30,485 nt of DNA, taken from positions 1-30,485 of IMG/VR virus record IMGVR_UViG_3300031746_000113; one strand, 5' to 3'. This document shows, piece by piece, positions 23,249 through 29,265 of the stretch. The DNA comes from a virus. Position 1 is the stretch's first letter; each line of letters begins with the position of its first letter. The notes under the pieces were generated by a model. The model searched no databases, was not told where the DNA came from, and saw nothing but the letters and a program-made list of their open reading frames with translations. The translations under genes were made by a program, and so were the position numbers.

Positions 23249-23466
23249 CTATCGAAAAGTATATTCATCATGGCGTCGAGGTTTTAGTTCGCAAGGACTT
23301 AAAAGGTAGGCATGCCGAGCATTGTTTATGCTGGTATCCCTGTGCCAGATTCAAACCCAATGAAACCGATAATTGTTCAATCGCACAGGCGCTCTTTGAA
23401 TTCGATAAGGCGCATCAGGTAACAACGCCCATATGGGAATGCGCCGTTTTCGAGGAAACCACATGA
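23245..23466 (+). CDS. Small cysteine-containing hypothetical protein
   Basis: ATG 23245 is eight bases after AGGAGG (23231-23236) and begins within the preceding stop region. The 73-residue product contains HCLCWYPCARFKP, a later NCSIAQALFEFDKAH and an ending WECAVFEE. This 'CxC...C..F.P....NC..A..L......P...C..F' arrangement is a recurrent small phage zinc-protein pattern of unknown function. The stop overlaps the metallophosphoesterase ATG, suggesting the two are co-translated. Confidence 0.72.
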   Translation: MTIEKYIHHGVEVLVRKDLKGRHAEHCLCWYPCARFKPNETDNCSIAQALFEFDKAHQVTTPIWECAVFEETT

Positions 23467-24305
23467 GACTCCTCACCGCGCTCATTCCCTCGAACTGCGA
23501 GATTGCGATGCACGGATGCACCCATGAGGGGAACATGCAGACTTGCGATAGCGGGATGGAACAAACCTTCGAGTGGATAATGGCGGGACGAAATCGACGG
23601 TTCATCTTCACCGGCGATGCTATCGAGGCAATCACGACGGATGACAAACGGTATCAGCATGACACGACATACGACCCGATACCGATGCGGCAACTCGCAC
23701 GGCTGGTTGAACGATACAGACCTATCCAGAAGCGTGGTCTTGCATGGCTTGCGGGAAATCACGAGTTCAAACTCCAGCGATTCGGCGATCTCGGAGCGGA
23801 AATGGCCGAACGTCTCGACATCCCCTATGGCGGGTGTGCGGCGAAACTGCTCTTGAAGGATAAACGCGGACCGATAGCGAAGGTCTACCTCTGCCATCCT
23901 AATCGTTTTCAGTTGCGCAGCGGGGCGAAGGATTATGAACAGAGGGTTGCGAACATGAAGGCACAGGTGAAACGGTTTCTGACGGACAAAGCGGGGGACT
24001 GTGTTGTGATGGCCGCCGCGAATGCTCATAAACTACTCATCGTTGACCCGTCGCCGAAACTGGTCATCTTCGATGAGGGTGGCAAACTGAAACAGGACTA
24101 CCTTGTCGGGGATAACTCGATGCCTCGATACATTGACCCGGATCGTCGTTGGTATGCGAGCATCGGAAGTTACCTCCGCACAATGATACTTGGACACGAC
24201 GGGTACGCGGAGCGTGCAGGCTATGACCCCGTGGAACTCGGGTTTGCCGTCGTGGAGATTCGAGACAGAAAGGTCGTCGCGGTCAAGCGGATGGTGGTGG
24301 ATTGA
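23463..24305 (+). CDS. Calcineurin-like metallophosphoesterase
   Basis: This 280-residue protein belongs to the metallophosphoesterase superfamily. Visible motifs are FIFTGDAIEAI (GD, about 51-52), LAWLAGNHEFKL (GNHE, about 98-101), CHPN (histidine motif IV) and AAANAHKL (the GHxH-like motif). The C-terminal YASIGSYLRTM...YAERAGYDPVELGFAVVEI fits phage members of this family. The first motif reads HGCTHEG where D-x-H is usual, so the metal-binding Asp appears replaced by Cys. Possible roles include nuclease or phosphatase activity on nucleic acid. Placed after the late genes and before the att region, it could be an accessory gene. Confidence 0.85.
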   Translation: MRLLTALIPSNCEIAMHGCTHEGNMQTCDSGMEQTFEWIMAGRNRRFIFTGDAIEAITTDDKRYQHDTTYDPIPMRQLARLVERYRPIQKRGLAWLAGNHEFKLQRFGDLGAEMAERLDIPYGGCAAKLLLKDKRGPIAKVYLCHPNRFQLRSGAKDYEQRVANMKAQVKRFLTDKAGDCVVMAAANAHKLLIVDPSPKLVIFDEGGKLKQDYLVGDNSMPRYIDPDRRWYASIGSYLRTMILGHDGYAERAGYDPVELGFAVVEIRDRKVVAVKRMVVD

Positions 24306-24340
24306 ACGGTCAAACCGAACGATTGTACGGTACCAATTTT

Positions 24341-24356
24341 GGGTACACGGGTACAC
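24341..24356 (+). repeat. Tandem 8-bp repeat GGGTACAC x2
   Basis: Two perfect adjacent GGGTACAC copies occur at 24341-24348 and 24349-24356, with a further GGTACC just upstream at 24329-24334. They sit directly after the metallophosphoesterase gene and may be protein-binding sites in the attachment region. Confidence 0.6.
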
Positions 24357-24378
24357 TTGACAATTTCAGCCGAAAGCA

Positions 24379-24582
24379 ATGGTTTTGTTAGATACTTTGA
24401 ACGATAATGTCAAGTACGGCGTCCTCTCAGGCTTCCACGGCGCCGACCCGCACGCCTGGAGAATCTTCTCCTTCGACAACGATCCAGACATCGCCCTCCA
24501 TGAGGCGCGGCAAACGAAACGGGGATGCCGCCTGTCGTATGCAACGTGCATCGAGGGGCGTCGGATCGTCGATACCCGTTGA
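24379..24582 (+). CDS. Possible small ORF in integrase-adjacent spacer
   Basis: This 67-codon frame from ATG 24379 encodes a product with reasonable protein character (HGADPHAWRIFSFDNDPDIALHEARQTKRGC), but there is no ribosome site and no family resemblance. It overlaps the inverted TTGACA/TGTCAA pair. I list it as low-confidence; it may be spurious. Confidence 0.3.
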   Translation: MVLLDTLNDNVKYGVLSGFHGADPHAWRIFSFDNDPDIALHEARQTKRGCRLSYATCIEGRRIVDTR

Positions 24583-24697
24583 ATTCCCCCAAGGCGCAAG
24601 AACCTATAGAGCGCCCTCTGGCGTTCTACCCCTGAACCGAACCATCTATCGAGTGAGACCGATCGTGCCGCTACGGGCAAATTTAGGGCCCTCCGTG

Positions 24698-24927
24698 AGT
24701 CGGTTCTTTAGTCGGTTCATATTGGACGGAGGGGTAAAAGTGGGCCTAATGGACAACGGGCGATTGTGGCCTATCCGCCTTAAATATCAGTAAGTTATTG
24801 TTTCACATGGAACATGAGAAAAGCCTTCTTTGGCGTCGGCCCCGCCAAGATATCAATAGATAAGTCGTTAAATGAGAATGGCTTATTTCTTTTTTGCCCC
24901 ATTGATTATCCGTTTGTTAGTCGGTTC
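24698..24927. promoter_or_regulatory. Repeated AGTCGGTTC motifs, candidate integrase arm sites
   Basis: Identical 9-mers lie at 24698-24706, 24710-24718 and 24919-24927, the last inside the 3' end of the integrase gene, and a partial inverted GAACCGA is at 24634-24640. The first two are one helical turn-plus apart (12 bases). Several direct repeats flanking a core next to int are the layout of arm-type sites in lambda-like attP. Binding is inferred only. Confidence 0.5.
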
Positions 24928-25929
24928 CAAGAGAGCGATCGCGGCTCGTTTGCGGTCAAGGCTGGTATGGGTATACCGCGTGGTCATATCGAGGCTGGAA
25001 TGCCCCAAGAGTTCCATCGCCGTCCGTGGATCGACGCCAGCCTTGATAACCCATGAGGCAAACGTATGCCGGAGATCGTGGAAACGCCAGCGGGTGAACC
25101 CCTTCAATTTCTTACGCTCGTAGGCGAATCGGCCTATGAGGCGGTCAACCGACTTATCAGGGAAGAGTCGCGTTTTGTACCGGGCGAATCGGATTGCCAG
25201 GATTTCTGAAACCCGACCCGTTAAGGGTATTTCCCGCACCTTGCCGCTTTTCGTTCGCTCTATGAGTACCGTTCCAGCCCCACGATCCCAATGTTCCGGC
25301 CGCAATCGATAGATTTCCCCAAGACGCATGCCGGTATAGAGCGCGATGACTATGGCGTCCCGGTGATCTTCCGATACCAACGCCATGATCTTGTCGATCT
25401 CCTGGATTCCCAGTTCGCGCGCCGGGCCTTCCTCCTGAACGGGCAATTTCTTGACGCGCGGTATGCTCTCGAGGAATCCCCACTCGACAGCCTTTCCGAG
25501 CGCGGCTCTCAAATAATCGAGTTCAGTATTGATGGTGCGCGGTTTCGCATGATCGTCGGTGCGATGCCGCACATACCCCTCAATTGTCCAGGCATTGATC
25601 GCCTTCAGATCGAGCGGCCCAAAGAACGCGGAGAGATGTTTCAAAAGCGACCGCACGCGGCATTGATTATCCGGACTGCCTTTCGCGTCATAGTATTTCA
25701 GGTATTCGAGCGCGATTTCATTGAAGGTGATATTGACGACATGGGTGATACCGAATTTCTCCTCGACTCGACGAATGCGAATCTCCGCTTGGATACGCAG
25801 GGCGTCATCGAGCCGGGGGCCGACCGAGCGCCATGTCTGGCGCCCGCCCGAGTAGAGGCGAAGGTAGTAGGTCTTTCGCCTGTACTTGTCGAGGCGGAAA
25901 TAAATGGACCGGTGCGCGGTGTGCTTCAC
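24883..25929 (-). CDS. int: Tyrosine integrase
   Basis: The product catalyses site-specific recombination between attP and attB. Starting from GTG at 25929, it has 348 residues. The N-terminus (about 1-60) is a short beta-rich arm-binding-like domain (YFRLDKYRRKTYYLRLYSGGRQTWRSVG), then a core-binding SAM-like domain and the catalytic domain. All six catalytic positions are visible: Arg202 in TGMRLGEI, Lys227/230 in RTKSGK, His284 and Arg287 in FHDLRHTFAS, His310 in LLGHSS and Tyr319 in TTRYTHTS. It overlaps the stop of the upstream small membrane gene (GTGA). The operon also contains the repressor, so integrase is probably made in the lysogenic programme. Confidence 0.95.
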   Translation of the reverse strand: MKHTAHRSIYFRLDKYRRKTYYLRLYSGGRQTWRSVGPRLDDALRIQAEIRIRRVEEKFGITHVVNITFNEIALEYLKYYDAKGSPDNQCRVRSLLKHLSAFFGPLDLKAINAWTIEGYVRHRTDDHAKPRTINTELDYLRAALGKAVEWGFLESIPRVKKLPVQEEGPARELGIQEIDKIMALVSEDHRDAIVIALYTGMRLGEIYRLRPEHWDRGAGTVLIERTKSGKVREIPLTGRVSEILAIRFARYKTRLFPDKSVDRLIGRFAYERKKLKGFTRWRFHDLRHTFASWVIKAGVDPRTAMELLGHSSLDMTTRYTHTSLDRKRAAIALLEPTNKRIINGAKKK

Positions 25930-26153
25930 TTCTTGTACTGTTTGCGGAGGCGTTCCATTGCCTCATCCATTGACTCGACTTGGCGGGGCCTCTCCGGGAG
26001 CATCGGCATCCCCACAAGGGTTATTAGAGCAATCAGGGTAAAGAATGCGCCAAGAAAGAACCAAACTGCCCCGTGGCGGTTCTTTTCATTGGCCAAGGCC
26101 ATACAGAAGAGAGCACATATGAAGCAGAAAAGGGGATAGAGAAAGGCGTACAT
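25926..26153 (-). CDS. Small two-helix membrane protein, between repressor and integrase
   Basis: The 75-residue product has two transmembrane segments (FLYPLFCFICALFCMALA and AVWFFLGAFFTLIALITLVGM) separated by a short NEKNRHG loop, then a charged tail (SMDEAMERLRKQYKK). Upstream lies a partial AGGCGGTG ribosome site. Its stop overlaps the integrase start, so it is co-translated. Membrane proteins in lysogeny operons commonly exclude superinfecting phage or modify the envelope, which makes that a reasonable but unproven idea here. Confidence 0.75.
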   Translation of the reverse strand: MYAFLYPLFCFICALFCMALANEKNRHGAVWFFLGAFFTLIALITLVGMPMLPERPRQVESMDEAMERLRKQYKK

Positions 26154-26175
26154 CGGTCACCGCCTAGATTTTGAA

Positions 26176-26409
26176 TTACTCTTCCAGAAAGTCGCCGGCC
26201 CGCATCCCAAGTTGGCGCGCCAACAGGATAAGATCACCTACAAATAGGGGTATCTTGCCTGTTTCAATCCGGCTCACCCTACTGGGCGCCCATCCGCATT
26301 GTATAGAGAGTGCTTTCGCGGTTAGCCTTTTCCCGTTGATCTTCTTCCGTCGCCGCATGATCCCAATACGTTCAGCGACTCGCAGTTCATCTTCGGTGCG
26401 TGTTCTCAT
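26176..26409 (-). CDS. XRE-type HTH repressor (probable lysogeny regulator)
   Basis: I prefer the ATG at 26409 because GGAGAGG (26425-26419 on the minus strand) precedes it by nine bases; an earlier ATG at 26427 adds six residues but would give a 5' leader of only a few bases. The 77-residue protein has a single HTH_3 domain: an initial basic helix, LTAKALSIQCGWAPSRVSRIETGKIP (the recognition region), then LILLARQLGMRAGDFLEE. There is no C-terminal oligomerisation or autocleavage domain, so it is not a LexA/CI-type full repressor. It is transcribed leftward toward integrase, opposite to another XRE gene, giving a typical divergent switch. Confidence 0.85.
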   Translation of the reverse strand: MRTRTEDELRVAERIGIMRRRKKINGKRLTAKALSIQCGWAPSRVSRIETGKIPLFVGDLILLARQLGMRAGDFLEE

Positions 26410-26437
26410 GGTTGCCGACCTCTCCATTTCCGTAACT

Positions 26438-26466
26438 ATTCTAAACCCTTTCTAATGACGCTGCAA
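26438..26466 (-). promoter_or_regulatory. Leftward promoter for repressor-integrase operon
   Basis: On the minus strand TTGCAG (26466-26461) is followed, after exactly 17 bases, by TAGAAT (26443-26438). Both hexamers match the sigma-70 consensus well. Transcription would start near 26431, just before the repressor ribosome site GGAGAGG. Confidence 0.72.
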
Positions 26467-26468
26467 GA

Positions 26469-26494
26469 TTTTTTTGCCATTTTAGCATTTTTTT
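26469..26494. promoter_or_regulatory. Phased T-tracts between divergent promoters
   Basis: Three T-runs of 7, 4 and 7 bases (26469-26475, 26480-26483, 26488-26494) have centres about 9.5 bases apart, close to one helical turn. Such phasing produces intrinsic DNA bending. They lie exactly between the two -35 hexamers, upstream of both promoters. Confidence 0.55.
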
Positions 26495-26495
26495 C

Positions 26496-26524
26496 TTGAC
26501 ACAGGAACGCGATATGCGTTAAAT
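26496..26524 (+). promoter_or_regulatory. Rightward early promoter with operator-like palindrome
   Basis: A perfect -35 TTGACA (26496-26501) and -10-like TTAAAT (26519-26524) are spaced 17 bases. Expected transcription start is about 26531, the first base of the downstream ATG. The palindrome AACGC-GATAT-GCGTT (26506-26520) fills the spacer and is a natural operator candidate for one of the two XRE proteins. Confidence 0.7.
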
Positions 26525-26530
26525 GACGGC

Positions 26531-26794
26531 ATGAGTCATCAATCACATAAGAAGGCACAAAAGCACGAAGCCGACATTGGGGCGTCAATACGCCAACTTC
26601 GCCGCATTCGCGAGCTCACCCTCGAGCAAATCAGCCGCCTCACCGGACTCGATGTCGCAACGCTTTCGCGAATCGAAACGGGCAAAAGGCGGCTCACTCT
26701 CGCGAACTACATGATCATCTCGAAGGCTCTCAAGATCGACCCGAAGGAGATTCTCCGGCATGGAACGCTACCTAAGTGCAAGACAGGTTCGTGA
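26531..26794 (+). CDS. XRE-type HTH regulator (Cro-like), likely leaderless
   Basis: The 87-residue protein contains one HTH_3 domain: IGASIRQLRRIRELTLEQISRLTGLDVATLSRIETGKRRLTLANYMIISKALKIDPKEIL. It is transcribed rightward, divergent from the other XRE gene, and heads the early operon, which is the position of Cro or an early regulator. No ribosome site precedes ATG 26531 and the predicted promoter places the mRNA start at or next to this codon. The C-terminal 35 bases overlap the next gene. Which of the two XRE proteins maintains lysogeny cannot be decided from the sequence. Confidence 0.87.
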   Translation: MSHQSHKKAQKHEADIGASIRQLRRIRELTLEQISRLTGLDVATLSRIETGKRRLTLANYMIISKALKIDPKEILRHGTLPKCKTGS

Positions 26795-27035
26795 ACGCTA
26801 CTTCCCCGGTCTGAGTAGGAGTGCGATCTACAACCTACTCGATACCGGAGCGATAGTATCGGTCCGGCTTGGGCGCAAGCGGCTCATTGCGGAGTCAGCA
26901 CTCAAGACATTCATGGAATCGCACCTTCAACCGGCTGAGCAGCCGGCTCGCGGGCGCGGCGCCTCATTCCCATCGCTTCGGAATCTACAGGGGGCGCCGC
27001 GCACTCTATCCATCACAAGGGAGGCATCGAAATGA
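26760..27035 (+). CDS. MerR/excisionase-like winged-helix protein (HTH_17)
   Basis: The 91-residue product starts with a typical HTH_17 domain: ERYLSARQVRERYFPGLSRSAIYNLLDTGAIVSVRLGRKRLIAESALKTFM. This fold is used by phage excisionases and Cox-type proteins to bend att DNA, and by small replication or transcription regulators. The remaining ~40 residues are basic and probably disordered. The start overlaps the preceding regulator by 35 bases. A relation to excision is plausible since the integrase lies close by, but a role in early regulation is equally possible. Confidence 0.78.
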   Translation: MERYLSARQVRERYFPGLSRSAIYNLLDTGAIVSVRLGRKRLIAESALKTFMESHLQPAEQPARGRGASFPSLRNLQGAPRTLSITREASK

Positions 27036-27244
27036 CTCAGCGTCTTTTCAAACTCTATCGAATAACCGGCCACTGGCCTCTACGCCGCAAGAAGCTCGTC
27101 TGCACCTTTCTCAACTCTCGCGAGGCACAGGAGACGTTTCGCAAGGTGCGCGAGGATGGCGGAGGTTGGAAACTGACACCACGGACAGTATCGCAGTCTC
27201 TCCCCGACGCAAGGGTGTTCTTCGCGCCGAAGGTATGGCTGTAA
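27032..27244 (+). CDS. Small basic hypothetical protein
   Basis: ATG 27032 overlaps the preceding TGA (ATGA) and encodes 70 residues, following AAGGGAGG. It contains strand-helix elements (RLFKLYRITGHWPLRRKKLVCTFLNSREAQETFRKVRED) and is strongly basic. No family is recognised. It lies between two HTH_17 genes, so it belongs to the same early unit. Confidence 0.65.
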   Translation: MTQRLFKLYRITGHWPLRRKKLVCTFLNSREAQETFRKVREDGGGWKLTPRTVSQSLPDARVFFAPKVWL

Positions 27245-27256
27245 GGAGGTTCTTCG

Positions 27257-27556
27257 ATGAAATGGATTGACCCCGAACTCATGATTCCCCCGCGCCAGGT
27301 GCGCGAGCAGTACCTGCGCTCGTATGGTCTGAGCGAGATCTACCGGTTGCTCTACCTCGGGCGTATTCGTGCCGCCTACGAGCAACGGAAGAACCGGCGC
27401 AAGTGGTCTATCCCGGTCTCGGCCATTCTGGAATTCCAGCAGACTCTCATTCCGAATATCGACCAGCAAGAGCGCGGCGTACCGGCTGCGAGCCACCTCG
27501 AGAGGATACGCCATCCCTACCGGGCGCCGCGCGTCATTCAAGGGGGTCTCCGATGA
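27257..27556 (+). CDS. Second HTH_17-like DNA-binding protein
   Basis: ATG 27257 follows AAGGAGG at 27243-27249. The 99-residue product shares RQVRE.Y, a SEIYRLLYLGRI helix pair and a following SAILEFQQ with the HTH_17 protein two genes upstream, indicating a diverged paralogue. The wing contains several basic residues (EQRKNRRKW). A DNA-binding or DNA-bending role is likely. The stop overlaps the start of a tiny membrane peptide. Confidence 0.72.
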   Translation: MKWIDPELMIPPRQVREQYLRSYGLSEIYRLLYLGRIRAAYEQRKNRRKWSIPVSAILEFQQTLIPNIDQQERGVPAASHLERIRHPYRAPRVIQGGLR

Positions 27557-27654
27557 AAACGGTCTGGATTCTTAGCAGGATCTTCAATGTGATGGCCGCC
27601 CTCGCGCTGTTCTACATCACGGTCGTGGCGCTGGCGCGGTGGCTCTGGCAGTAA
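27553..27654 (+). CDS. Tiny single-transmembrane peptide
   Basis: This 33-residue frame starts at ATG 27553 in an ATGA overlap and lies behind a GGGGG ribosome site (27542-27546). It is one transmembrane helix: MKTVWILSRIFNVMAALALFYITVVALARWLW. Length and composition are like other short phage membrane peptides of unknown role. The overlap with the upstream gene and the ribosome site make translation likely. Confidence 0.55.
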   Translation: MKTVWILSRIFNVMAALALFYITVVALARWLWQ

Positions 27655-27687
27655 CAGGCATTCGGGGAAGCGCGAGAAAGGGGGATC

Positions 27688-27909
27688 GTGAATCAATCGG
27701 CGAAAAGGATTCAAGGGTTGGCACCCTTACCGGGCTCCACCGCTTCCCCAGACATTGCTGGTCCCGAGCGGATAAGCGGTGAAATGGAACGCCGTGCGCC
27801 GAACACTGCGCGTGAAACTCGGGACCGGCTCATAAATGAGAAGGGCGCCCACGCAGGCGCCCCAAAGCAAACAGTCACTACAGACTCACTGTCGCAAATG
27901 CGCCGGTGA
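27688..27909 (+). CDS. Possible small hypothetical protein
   Basis: GTG 27688 follows AAAGGGGG (27677-27684) and opens a 73-codon frame. The product is rich in Pro, Ser, Arg and Gly with no evident fold, and the frame runs through the hairpin at 27843-27862. It may be a real but disordered product or a leader stretch for the next gene. Confidence 0.35.
   Translation: MNQSAKRIQGLAPLPGSTASPDIAGPERISGEMERRAPNTARETRDRLINEKGAHAGAPKQTVTTDSLSQMRR
27843..27862 (+). other. Hairpin upstream of large early gene
   Basis: GGGCGCC (27843-27849) pairs with GGCGCCC (27856-27862) over a 6-base loop, giving a 7-bp GC-rich stem without a U-tract. It could modulate read-through into the gene starting at 27925. 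Confidence 0.45.
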
Positions 27910-27924
27910 TTGTCAAGGGGGATT

Positions 27925-29265
27925 ATGGAAGCAATTCGCAAGGTCAAGACGGTGATGGAGACGCTTGATGAATTCAAGCAAAGGTATCCTCGGGAGCGTT
28001 TCATTTACGTGAACGCCCCATTGGAGACCGCTGGACCGTGGCCGGAGCACTACGGCCTTGGCGCTCGGGTGTTCCGTGTTCCTACCGAGAATCTCAAGGG
28101 AACGCCGGCGATGAACGGGTGGATCTACGAGCTTCACGGCCTCTACGCACTCTCGAAGCCCTCGAAACTCCAGATCATGCATGACGCCGGGGTCATTTTC
28201 TCGCGTGAGAAAATGCACCGTGTAGACGATGGATCAGACCCGGATGTTTGCGAGCTCGAAGGAGCGGCGGCAATTCTTAGTCTCTCAGGGCTCGCGACTG
28301 TCACCGGCACGAAGCGCATCGATAGAAAGATCACCCCGAAGGTGTCGCGCGAATTCCTCGTCGAGAACTGCGAGACGAAACTTGAACTCCGCCTCGGATG
28401 GAAACTCGTCGGGCTCCCGCAAGCCTTCACGCTCGAAGAGCTCAAGGCGAAAGAGTTCGTGACATTCTGCGTGTTCTCGGCACCCCACGCGGCGAATCCC
28501 GAGGAGCGCATGCTCATTCTCAGGCATCATCTCGGCATCTGGGGACCCGCCTTTGGAGACGCCCGGCCTATCGAGATCGGAACCGTTGAGGCGCCGCGAC
28601 AGATCGAAGGAGCGCGCCAGCCGATTCAGGAAGCCGAGGAAGTTCAGAACGACGACGACGACCCTGATCCCGCGGATCAGCAACCGAGCCCGGGCGGAGA
28701 GGTAGGAGCCGCACAGCCTCCTTCGCTTCCCCTAGGCGAATCGCCTCCGCCGCCCGGCTCGTCAAAACCCACAGCGGAGAAGATCGACTTCCTACAGGCG
28801 GTGCGCCCGCTGAAAGACGAGCTCCTGAACCTCCTCGGCCCGCTCAACGGCTCCGAGGAATACTACAAACTCATGCTCGCGACAACCGGCTGCCAGCACG
28901 CGAATGAGATCCCCGCCGGGGAGAAGCGGGGCACGTTCTTCCGCAAGCTCGAGCGCATGGTGAAACTCCTCAAGGAGAACCCGAAGGTGCAGGAGCCGGT
29001 GAAACCGTTCCAGGAGGCGCTCGAGATGGCGCGTCAGGGTTATGCGAAGCTCTCAATCGAGAAACTCGTCGAGCGCATCGAGGCGCAGATGGAACTTCAG
29101 CACTACCCGACGGATCAAGACCCGCTCGAAATCGTCGCGGTGCTCCAGGAGGGTGACAAGGCGAAGTGCGTTGATGCGGCGGTACGGCTCATGGAACGGG
29201 GTCTCATCGAAACGACAAAGATGCGCGAGCAAAAGCAAGCGGACCCGAGAGGGGGCGCGCGGTGA
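27925..29265 (+). CDS. Unknown early protein, possible single-strand annealing/recombination factor
   Basis: ATG 27925 follows AAGGGGG closely; the open frame also allows a TTG at 27910. The 446-residue protein has three parts. Residues about 20-225 include LSKPSKLQIMHDAGVIFSREKMHRVDDGSDPDVCELEGAAAILSLSG and LATVTGTKRIDRK, a pattern found in unassigned phage proteins near recombination genes. Residues 235-285 are an acidic, Pro-rich linker (QNDDDDPDPADQQPSP, GESPPPPGSS). Residues 286-446 are helical, with GSEEYYKLMLATTGCQHANEIP, which recalls C-terminal segments of phage annealing proteins. The adjacent SbcD-like nuclease gene supports a recombination role, but I cannot assign a family. Confidence 0.75.
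   Translation: MEAIRKVKTVMETLDEFKQRYPRERFIYVNAPLETAGPWPEHYGLGARVFRVPTENLKGTPAMNGWIYELHGLYALSKPSKLQIMHDAGVIFSREKMHRVDDGSDPDVCELEGAAAILSLSGLATVTGTKRIDRKITPKVSREFLVENCETKLELRLGWKLVGLPQAFTLEELKAKEFVTFCVFSAPHAANPEERMLILRHHLGIWGPAFGDARPIEIGTVEAPRQIEGARQPIQEAEEVQNDDDDPDPADQQPSPGGEVGAAQPPSLPLGESPPPPGSSKPTAEKIDFLQAVRPLKDELLNLLGPLNGSEEYYKLMLATTGCQHANEIPAGEKRGTFFRKLERMVKLLKENPKVQEPVKPFQEALEMARQGYAKLSIEKLVERIEAQMELQHYPTDQDPLEIVAVLQEGDKAKCVDAAVRLMERGLIETTKMREQKQADPRGGAR

Larger units (their letters stand above)
24306..24882. other. Non-coding region next to integrase: candidate attP
   Basis: This stretch of about 580 bases has no convincing gene; the only plausible frame is the short one at 24379. It holds a tandem GGGTACAC pair (24341-24356), an inverted pair ACTTGACA (24355-24362) / TGTCAAGT (24408-24415), two direct AGTCGGTTC copies spaced 12 bases apart (24698 and 24710), a partial inverted copy GAACCGA at 24634, and a TTGGCG/CGCCAA dyad at 24830-24848. 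It lies immediately downstream of the integrase gene, where phage attachment sites commonly are. No tRNA gene and no duplicated att core can be seen. Confidence 0.55.

Noticed and set aside
24407-24793. 128-codon Ser/Arg-rich frame in the att region
   Set aside because: Low complexity, no ribosome site and overlapping frames; it looks like chance opening in a non-coding spacer.
24306-24882. tRNA gene or duplicated att core beside int
   Set aside because: No cloverleaf and no repeated core can be seen, although only one attachment site may be inside this window.
25291-26139. 282-codon plus-strand frame opposite the integrase
   Set aside because: All six integrase catalytic residues are on the other strand, so this is a shadow.
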